The notes beneath the pieces were generated by a model that made no database searches, was not told the DNA's origin, and was given only the letters and a program-made list of their open reading frames with translations. This document shows, piece by piece, positions 1 through 6,178 of a stretch of DNA of 64,000 nucleotides. Location of the stretch: the NCBI RefSeq assembly GCF_019802055.1, contig NZ_JAHVHW010000003.1, positions 62,001 to 126,000 of the forward strand. The letters run 5' to 3'. The position numbers and the translations under genes were made by a program. The stretch's first letter is position 1. Every line of letters starts with the position of its first letter. The stretch is from Ferrimonas balearica. GTDB lineage: Bacteria > Pseudomonadota > Gammaproteobacteria > Enterobacterales > Shewanellaceae.

Positions 1-2
1 AC

Positions 3-1337
3 GATCCCCATCTGGCCCACCGTGGCCGGGACATCTTCTGCCTGGGGGAGCGCCTCGCCAGCCGTTTGAGCGGCATGGGCCACGGCCTGCCGGAACAGCT
101 GGATGAAGACACCCTGCTGGTGGTGCCGGATCTCACTGCGGCCGAGTTTATCCGCCTGCCCAAAACCCACCTGTGCGGTGTGGTGTTGGAGCGGGGCAAC
201 GTCGATGACCACCTTGCCATTCTGCTGCGCAGCGCCGGGATCCCCACGCTGGTGATGCCGGATGCGCTAACCCGTCTCTCCACCCAATCCGGACTGCTGG
301 ACGCCGATAAGGGGCAGCTGACCCTGGCCACCAACGGCGAGGATCTGGCCCTGTTTCGCGACACCCTGGCACAGTGGCAACAGCGCCGGGAGAAACACCT
401 CGCCTGTCTGGCGGATCCCGCCGCCACCGCAGAGGGAGAACCGGTCTGGCTGGGCGCCAATATCGGCTCCGTCGAAGAAGCGGAAAAGGTGGGCCAGCAT
501 CATCTGGATGGCATCGGACTGCTGCGCTCCGAGTTCCTCTACATGGCAGAGGGAGACTGGCCCAATGAAGCCCGCCAGTACAGTCTGTACCGCGCCATCG
601 CCCAGCAACTGAATGGCACGCCATTGGTGATCCGGACCTTCGACTTCGGCGCCGACAAGGCGCTGCCGGGACTTAACCTTATCGAAGCCAACCCCGCACT
701 GGGGCAACGGGCTATCCGTCTGGGACTGGCTCAGCCGGAGCGCCTGAAAACCCAACTGGCCGCCATTGTTCGGCTGGCGATGGAGTACCCGGTCAAACTG
801 CTGCTGCCGATGATCAGCCTGCCGGAAGAGCTGGATGGCGTCCTGACCCTGCTGGACGAAGTGAAGGTGGAGTTGGCGATGAACCCGACGTTGCCGGTGG
901 GCATTATGGTGGAAACCCCGGCTGCGGTACTGATGCTGGATGCCATGGCCGCCCGGCTCGATTTTGCCAGTGTGGGCACCAACGATCTGGCGCAGTACTG
1001 CTACGCCGCAGACCGCAATAACGCCAGCGTCAGCCCCCACTACCCGCAACTGAGCCCGGCCTTGATCCGACTGCTGCACCAACTCAGCCGTCAGGCCAAA
1101 GCGCTGGATCTGCCCCTCTCTCTTTGCGGCGAACTGGCCTCCGAACCCCGGGCCCTGCCACTGCTGCTGGCCATGGGTTTGCGAAGCTTCAGTATCACGC
1201 CGGTACGCACCGCTGAAATCAAATATCAGCTGCGCCAATACCGCCAAAACGACGGCAAGGCGCTACTGGCCAAAGCCCTGGCCTGCACTCATAAACGTGA
1301 TCTGCTGACGCTGTTAAATGATTGTGTGAGCAGATGA
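3..1337 (+). CDS. ptsI: PTS enzyme I (phosphoenolpyruvate-protein phosphotransferase), 3' part, divergent
   Basis: The reading frame is open from base 3, so the gene begins upstream of the window; about 444 residues are visible and roughly 120-150 N-terminal residues are missing compared with the usual ~575. Enzyme I takes phosphate from PEP and passes it to HPr in the cytoplasm. Family signatures are present: GIGLLRSEFLYM, IRTFDFGADK, the substrate-binding block VGIMVETPAA...GTNDLAQY, and LSLCGELASEP with the conserved catalytic cysteine. The phosphohistidine region is unusual: the common GGxTSH reads RGNVDDH here, with the histidine kept. crr follows 58 bp downstream, as in other pts operons. 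Identity is firm; activity of the altered site is not certain. Confidence 0.9.
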   Translation, partial: DPHLAHRGRDIFCLGERLASRLSGMGHGLPEQLDEDTLLVVPDLTAAEFIRLPKTHLCGVVLERGNVDDHLAILLRSAGIPTLVMPDALTRLSTQSGLLDADKGQLTLATNGEDLALFRDTLAQWQQRREKHLACLADPAATAEGEPVWLGANIGSVEEAEKVGQHHLDGIGLLRSEFLYMAEGDWPNEARQYSLYRAIAQQLNGTPLVIRTFDFGADKALPGLNLIEANPALGQRAIRLGLAQPERLKTQLAAIVRLAMEYPVKLLLPMISLPEELDGVLTLLDEVKVELAMNPTLPVGIMVETPAAVLMLDAMAARLDFASVGTNDLAQYCYAADRNNASVSPHYPQLSPALIRLLHQLSRQAKALDLPLSLCGELASEPRALPLLLAMGLRSFSITPVRTAEIKYQLRQYRQNDGKALLAKALACTHKRDLLTLLNDCVSR

Positions 1338-1395
1338 ATTTCGGCTAACATTGGGGCACAAAGCCCTCCCTAAAGACGTCAGAAGGTCAGCATCC

Positions 1396-1905
1396 ATGGG
1401 ATTTTTCAGCCGATTACGCCGTATGATGGCCCACCGTGAAGTGCCCGCGGACGGCGTGGTGATCCACGCGCCGGTATCCGGTCGTCTGGTGCCCATCGAG
1501 CAAGTGCCCGATGTGGTGTTCTCAGAGAAGATCGTCGGGGACGGGCTGGCAATCGACCCCACCGGTCATCAGGTGGTTGCCCCGATTGACGGCACCATTG
1601 GCCAGATCTTCGATGCCAACCACGCCTTTTCTCTGGAGTCCCCGCTCGGACTGGAGCTCTTCGTCCACTTCGGTATCGATACCGTTGAGTTGCGTGGCGC
1701 CGGGTTCACCCGGCTGGCCGAAGCGGGCCAGCAGGTCAGCGCGGGCGACCCCATCCTTGAGTTTGATCTGGACTACCTCAAGAGCCATGCCAAGAGCGTG
1801 CTAACGCCGGTGGTGATCGCCAATATGGAAGACGTCAAATCGCTGGAGAAGCAGGAGGGTGATGTGGTCGCCGGTGAGAGCCCCATCCTTCGGGCCTACC
1901 TGTAA
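1396..1905 (+). CDS. crr: PTS glucose-specific IIA component (IIA-Glc)
   Basis: 169 residues, the same length as E. coli IIA-Glc. IIA-Glc receives phosphate from HPr, passes it to membrane IIBC permeases, and regulates adenylate cyclase and inducer exclusion. The two active-site histidines are visible, in NHAFS (H76) and FVHFGIDTVEL (H91). The block VPDVVFSEKIVGDG near residue 40 is nearly invariant in the family. I start at the ATG giving MGFFSRLRR, which matches the family N-terminus; a longer in-frame start 45 bp upstream would add unrelated residues. Lies downstream of ptsI in the same operon and is followed directly by a strong terminator. Confidence 0.96.
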   Translation: MGFFSRLRRMMAHREVPADGVVIHAPVSGRLVPIEQVPDVVFSEKIVGDGLAIDPTGHQVVAPIDGTIGQIFDANHAFSLESPLGLELFVHFGIDTVELRGAGFTRLAEAGQQVSAGDPILEFDLDYLKSHAKSVLTPVVIANMEDVKSLEKQEGDVVAGESPILRAYL

Positions 1906-1932
1906 CCCCAACTCCACACTCAAGTTTCTGCT

Positions 1933-1962
1933 ACGGCCTGCGAATTTCGCGGGCCGTTTTTT
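1933..1962 (+). terminator. Rho-independent terminator of ptsI-crr
   Basis: A 10-bp stem (ACGGCCTGCG with CGCGGGCCGT, one G-T pair) around an AATTT loop is followed by six T. It sits 28 bp after the crr stop. Confidence 0.9.
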
Positions 1963-2023
1963 ATCGACCCAAATCACAGTTTCAGAAAGAGTTCTTCCCG
2001 CATTTTCAGCCCAACCGCGCCCC

Positions 2024-2045
2024 TTTTGTGACCCGCCTCACCAAA
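2024..2045 (+). promoter_or_regulatory. Candidate CRP site upstream of dmsA
   Basis: TGTGA-N6-TCACC with T-rich and A-rich flanks matches the CRP consensus TGTGA-N6-TCACA at all but one core base. It lies ~265 bp before the dmsA start and immediately upstream of two TorR-like decamers. CRP control of anaerobic reductases is established in Shewanella; its role here is inference. Confidence 0.45.
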
Positions 2046-2054
2046 AGCCCGCCC

Positions 2055-2074
2055 CTGTTCATAACTTTTCATAA
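2055..2074 (+). promoter_or_regulatory. Two tandem TorR-box-like decamers (dmsA promoter)
   Basis: Two directly adjacent decamers, CTGTTCATAA and CTTTTCATAA, match the E. coli TorR box CTGTTCATAT at 9 and 8 of 10 positions. Direct head-to-tail repeats of this decamer are how TorR binds the E. coli torC promoter. torS, torT and torR are encoded 4-8 kb downstream in this window, so these are likely the operator through which TorR activates dmsAB. No convincing -10 element was assigned. Confidence 0.65.
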
Positions 2075-2146
2075 GTTGCCTTAACTCATTAAAAAGCATT
2101 CCCAACGTATTCACACCCGATCCCTATCCTCATACTCAATCCCGAA

Positions 2147-2288
2147 CCGCCAATTGGCGGCCTTAGCCGGGAATGGGGAGACCTGACATCACAGCGATCC
2201 AGGTCAAGAGCAGGAACCAACCTGCCGGCCCCAGACAACCGGCCATGATGCACAGCATCTGCGTGTGAGCGAGGGCGGTGGCCCGCCC
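2147..2288 (+). other. Hairpin-rich 5' leader of dmsA
   Basis: About 160 nt before the dmsA ribosome binding site contains a chain of inverted repeats: a perfect 14-bp palindrome CCGCCAATTGGCGG (2147-2160), GACCTG/CAGGTC (2180-2205), GCAGG/CCTGC (2210-2225), GCCGG/CCGGC (2224-2243, overlapping the previous), GATGC/GCATC (2247-2259) and GGGCGG/CCGCCC (2273-2288). The last ends 20 bp before the ATG. It may be a regulatory RNA leader; I could not match it to the molybdenum-cofactor riboswitch consensus from memory. Confidence 0.4.
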
Positions 2289-2307
2289 AAACCAAGAGGT
2301 AAAATCC

Positions 2308-4758
2308 ATGCAATTGGAACGCCGTGATTTTCTTAAGATGAGCGCCGCCCTGGGCGCCGCCGCTGCCATCACTGGCTGCAGCCGTGATGCGGCTAAGTCG
2401 GTCGCCCCCATGAAGCCTGCCGGCCCGGAGACTCTGAACTGGAGCTCCTGTCTGGTGAACTGCGGCTCCAACTGCCCGGTTCGCGTCTTCAGCCGCGATG
2501 GCATCATCACCCGCATCGAAACCGACTTCTATCAGAAAGACGAGTACGGTCATCATCAGGTGCGAGCCTGTCTTCGCGGTCGCTCACTGCGTCAGCGTGT
2601 CTATGCGCCGGATCGCCTCAAATACCCCATGCGCCGTGTTGGCCCCCGTGGCAGCGGTCAGTTCGAGCGCATCAGCTGGGAAGAAGCACTGGACCTGGTG
2701 GCTGGCGAGCTTGGCCGCCTGCGCGAAACCTACGGCCCGGAATCCACCCACTTCACCTACAACTCCGGTGCGGGCTACAGCTTCTCCGGTAAGCAGTGTC
2801 TCTACCGCCTGATGAACCTGACCGGCGGCTACCTGGGCACCTACGGTGACTACAGCTGGGCCCAGCTCTACAAAGCCGCACAATACACCTGGGGCGACGC
2901 TAACCTGGGCTGGCGCGGCTCCTCCAACTCCGAGATGAAAAACTCTGATCTGGTGCTGCTGGTGGGCCACAACCCGTCCGAGATCCGCATGAGCGGCTCC
3001 GGCGAGTCCTACGACTACCTGAACATCATCCAGGCCAAGCAGAAAGAGCGCGCTGAAAAGGGCACCAAATTCAAAACCATCATCATCGACCCGCGCTACA
3101 CCGACTCTGCGCTGGGCAAAGAGGACCAGTGGATCCCGATCCGTCCCGGTACCGATGCCGCGCTGATGGAGGCCCTCGCCTACGAATTCATCACCAACGG
3201 TTGGGTAAACCAGGCGTTCCTGGATAAGTACACCGTGGGCTTCGACGAGAAGACCATGCCGGAAGGCGTGGGCTACGAAGCCTCCTACAAGGCGCACATC
3301 CTGGGCGACGGCCCTGACGGCCTGAAGAAAACCCCGGAGTGGGCTGCACCGATCACCGGCATCGACGCCGCCGAGATCCGCCAGTTGGCCAAAGACCTGG
3401 CGGGTGCCAAAGCGCCCTTTATCCACGTTGCCGCGTCCCTGAGCCGTCAGGCTGCAGGCGAGAACAACCTGCGTGCTGCGCACATGCTGCCTATCCTGCT
3501 GGGCCAGCTGGGTCTGCCGGGCACCAACAACGGCGGTCTGTGCACCGGCGCGTCCCTGTACGCCCCGAGCATGCCCACCGGCAGCAACCCGGTTGAGAAG
3601 AAGATCTCCTTCTTCACCTTTACCCAGGCGATTCAGGACGGCGAGAACATGACCGTGCTGAAAGATGGCGTGGTATTGCCGGACGCCGAACTGGACAGCA
3701 ATGGCGACGGCAAGCTGGGTACCAACATCAAGGCGATCATCAACTACGCCGGTAACGCGCTGATCAACCAGCATGCGGAAACCAAGAAGACTGAGCAGAT
3801 CCTGGCTGACACCAGCAAGTGTGAGTTCATTCTGGTGATTGACAACTGGATGACCCCCTCCGCCCAGTTCGCCGACATCGTCCTTCCCGACGTCAGCTGG
3901 CTGGAATCCGAGGACCTGGTCAACCAGGCCTACGCCGCTGGCGACACCGGCACCCTGATCCAGATGAGCACCAGTGTTGGCCCGATGTTCGAGTGCCGTC
4001 CTGTGTACGAGATGTGCGTTGAGCTGGCCAAGCGCTGGGGCGTTGAGGAGCAGTTCACCGAGGGCAAAACCGCTGACCAGTGGCGTGCAGAGTTCTACGC
4101 CAAGGCGCAGGAAGCCAACCCGGAGCTGCCGAACAAAGCCGTGATGCTGAAGCAGGGCATCTTCCGCAAGTACCTGCCCAATGGCAGCTACATCGTGCTG
4201 GAAGACTTCCGCAAAGATCCGGAAGCCAACCCGCTGAAGACCCCGTCGGGCAAGATTGAGATCTACTCCAGCCAGTTGGCCCAGAAAGCCGCTACCTGGG
4301 TATTGAACGAAGGCGACGTGATCTCCGCGCTGCCCAAGTACGTCCCCACCTGGGACGGCTACCAGGACCTGGAGAACAAGCAGGGCCAGTTCCCGCTGCA
4401 GCTGACCGGTTACCACACCAAAGGTCGCGCACACTCCAGCTACCACAACGTGCCCTGGCTGCGCGAAGCCGTAGAGGATGCGGTATGGATGAACCCCATC
4501 GATGCCAAGTCCCGTGGTATCCAGTCCGGCGACACCGTGATCGTATTTAACCAACGCGGTCAGATTGAGGTACCCGCCAAGGTGACCCCGCGCATCATGC
4601 CCGGCGTTACCGCTCTGGGTCAGGGAGCCTGGTACAAGGGCTTTGGCCACAAGGTGGACAAAGGCGGCTGTCTCAACACCCTGACCTCACAGCGCACCAC
4701 GCCGCTGTCCAAGGGTAACGGCCAACACACCAACCGCGTTGAAATCAAAAAGGCTTGA
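2308..4758 (+). CDS. dmsA: DMSO reductase catalytic subunit A (Tat lipoprotein)
   Basis: 816 residues; molybdopterin oxidoreductase closely resembling E. coli DmsA throughout (for example HQVRACLRGRS, IIIDPRYTDS, PSGKIEIYS, the C-terminal HTN tail). It reduces DMSO or related S/N-oxides as terminal electron acceptors. The N-terminus has a twin-arginine motif (RRDFLK, residues 5-10) followed by a lipobox ITGC with Cys24, indicating a Tat-exported lipoprotein as in Shewanella extracellular DmsA. [4Fe-4S] cysteines form C-x3-C-x3-C plus a later Cys in RACLRG; the Mo-ligand serine is in GDYSWAQ. I use the ATG after AAGAGGT rather than an in-frame GTG 30 bp earlier. dmsB follows after 12 bp. Confidence 0.93.
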   Translation: MQLERRDFLKMSAALGAAAAITGCSRDAAKSVAPMKPAGPETLNWSSCLVNCGSNCPVRVFSRDGIITRIETDFYQKDEYGHHQVRACLRGRSLRQRVYAPDRLKYPMRRVGPRGSGQFERISWEEALDLVAGELGRLRETYGPESTHFTYNSGAGYSFSGKQCLYRLMNLTGGYLGTYGDYSWAQLYKAAQYTWGDANLGWRGSSNSEMKNSDLVLLVGHNPSEIRMSGSGESYDYLNIIQAKQKERAEKGTKFKTIIIDPRYTDSALGKEDQWIPIRPGTDAALMEALAYEFITNGWVNQAFLDKYTVGFDEKTMPEGVGYEASYKAHILGDGPDGLKKTPEWAAPITGIDAAEIRQLAKDLAGAKAPFIHVAASLSRQAAGENNLRAAHMLPILLGQLGLPGTNNGGLCTGASLYAPSMPTGSNPVEKKISFFTFTQAIQDGENMTVLKDGVVLPDAELDSNGDGKLGTNIKAIINYAGNALINQHAETKKTEQILADTSKCEFILVIDNWMTPSAQFADIVLPDVSWLESEDLVNQAYAAGDTGTLIQMSTSVGPMFECRPVYEMCVELAKRWGVEEQFTEGKTADQWRAEFYAKAQEANPELPNKAVMLKQGIFRKYLPNGSYIVLEDFRKDPEANPLKTPSGKIEIYSSQLAQKAATWVLNEGDVISALPKYVPTWDGYQDLENKQGQFPLQLTGYHTKGRAHSSYHNVPWLREAVEDAVWMNPIDAKSRGIQSGDTVIVFNQRGQIEVPAKVTPRIMPGVTALGQGAWYKGFGHKVDKGGCLNTLTSQRTTPLSKGNGQHTNRVEIKKA

Positions 4759-4770
4759 TAGGGGGCAACC

Positions 4771-5406
4771 ATGCAAGTGAAACAGCAGTACGGCTTTTAC
4801 GTCGATGCCAGCAAATGCACTGGCTGCAAAACCTGTCACGTCAGCTGCAAAGACAAGAACGATCTGCCGGTGGGTGTTATCTGGCGCCGTGTTTACGAAT
4901 ACGGCGGCGGTGACTGGGCCCCCCAGGCCGACGGCACCATGAAGCAGAACGTATTCGCCTACTATATGTCGATCGGCTGCAACCACTGCAGCAAACCGCC
5001 CTGTGTGGAGATCTGCCCGACCGGCGCCATGCACAAGCGGGAGAAAGACGGCATCGTTCGCGTCGACACCGAAATGTGCATCGGCTGCGAGATGTGCTCC
5101 GAGATGTGTCCCTATGACGCGCCGCAGTACGACAAGGCCAAGGGCCATATGACCAAGTGCGATGGCTGCTTTGAGCGTATTGATATGGGGCTAAAGCCGA
5201 TCTGCGTCGAGTCCTGCCCGATGCGCGCTCTGGACTTCGGCCCGATGGCGGAGCTTAAGGCCAAATACCCCAACGCGGTGAAGCCGGACATTGCCCCGCT
5301 GCCCAGCAGCGACATCACCCAGCCCAGCCTGCTGGTGAACCCCAACCGCCACAGCCGCCCCTGCGGCTCTGAGCAGGGCAAGGTTCTGAACTGGGCGGAA
5401 GTGTAA
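4771..5406 (+). CDS. dmsB: DMSO reductase iron-sulfur subunit B
   Basis: 211 residues; a four-cluster ferredoxin-like electron-transfer subunit. Cysteine groups include CTGCKTCHVSC (residue ~16), CNHCSKPPCVEIC, CIGCEMCSEMC and CDGC...CVESC, the pattern of DmsB/NrfC-like subunits holding four [4Fe-4S] clusters. It would pass electrons to DmsA. It has no signal of its own and is probably exported as a hitchhiker with DmsA. The start is 12 bp after dmsA with GGGGG upstream. No gene for a DmsC-type quinol-oxidising anchor or for DmsEF-like cytochrome/porin partners follows. Confidence 0.93.
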   Translation: MQVKQQYGFYVDASKCTGCKTCHVSCKDKNDLPVGVIWRRVYEYGGGDWAPQADGTMKQNVFAYYMSIGCNHCSKPPCVEICPTGAMHKREKDGIVRVDTEMCIGCEMCSEMCPYDAPQYDKAKGHMTKCDGCFERIDMGLKPICVESCPMRALDFGPMAELKAKYPNAVKPDIAPLPSSDITQPSLLVNPNRHSRPCGSEQGKVLNWAEV

Positions 5407-5457
5407 GCCATTGAACGCGGGGGAGCGTTGCTCCCCCAATTGCGACGGAGAGACCCG

Positions 5458-6108
5458 ATGATGAATCCGGAACAACTGAGCCAATACCAGGCCCAGTGCA
5501 ACGTGCTCTACCATGCCATCTACTTTGAACCGAGCGACGTGATGCCGGATCGGCTGCGCGCTGTAAATGTGGTGCAAAGCTGGCCGCAAACCGGCGAAGC
5601 CGTTGCGCGGGCCGAGGGCCTGGCTCTGCTGGCCGAGGCGCTGGCGGAAGAGAATGCGACATTGCTGCCGAAACTGAAGCGGGATTTCACCGAGCTGTTT
5701 ATCGGCCCGGTGGAACTGAAAGCCATTCCCTGGGGCAGCCCCTACCTGCATGAGAAGCGGCTGCTGTGCGGCCCCTCCACCCAGGCGCTGGTGCAGTTTT
5801 ATCAGCACTACGGGATCCTGGTGACCACCCAGCTCAATGAGCCGGTGGACCACATCGGCCTGATGCTCTCCGTAGTCTCCAGCTTGCTGGAGCGGGCGGC
5901 CAATGAGCCGGACGACACCGACCTTGAGGTACTGCGTGTGCTGCTTGCGGAACACCTGCTGCCCTGGTCAAACCGATTTTGTGAAAAGCTGCTGGCTGCG
6001 GCCCAAACCCCCTATTACCGGGGTATGGCGCTGCTGATCCGCAGTGTGCTGGAGGGGCTGCAGGCCGACCTTGGCGTTAAGCCACTAAGCCTGCAGCTGT
6101 TCCAATAA
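5458..6108 (+). CDS. TorD/DmsD-family molybdoenzyme chaperone
   Basis: 216 residues, all-helical TorD/DmsD/NarJ-type chaperone; the segment ELFIGPVELKAIPWGSPYLHEKRLLCGPST around residues 75-110 resembles the family core (the W-G/Y-L region). Such proteins bind the Tat leader of their partner and help insert the cofactor before export; here the partner is DmsA. The ATG after GGAGAG is used. It ends the dms operon, 51 bp after dmsB and convergent with torS. In Shewanella the equivalent gene is dmsG. Exact orthology to DmsD or TorD cannot be settled by eye. Confidence 0.85.
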   Translation: MMNPEQLSQYQAQCNVLYHAIYFEPSDVMPDRLRAVNVVQSWPQTGEAVARAEGLALLAEALAEENATLLPKLKRDFTELFIGPVELKAIPWGSPYLHEKRLLCGPSTQALVQFYQHYGILVTTQLNEPVDHIGLMLSVVSSLLERAANEPDDTDLEVLRVLLAEHLLPWSNRFCEKLLAAAQTPYYRGMALLIRSVLEGLQADLGVKPLSLQLFQ

Positions 6109-6178
6109 CCGATTTCTTCATCCCACCCTGCAAAGGTACGAATCAGGCGTAAGCCGACGTTCGTTTAGGCTGACCGGA

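Noticed and set aside
2147-2288. Molybdenum-cofactor riboswitch upstream of dmsA
   Set aside because: The characteristic conserved blocks of the Moco motif, such as the GGCGAAGGAAG-type receptor region, are not visible. Kept only as an unclassified structured leader.
2584-4650. 688-codon open frame antisense to dmsA
   Set aside because: dmsA has clear family motifs. The antisense frame has low-complexity Val/Gly/His/Gln-rich composition produced by GC-rich codon use, and no ribosome binding site.
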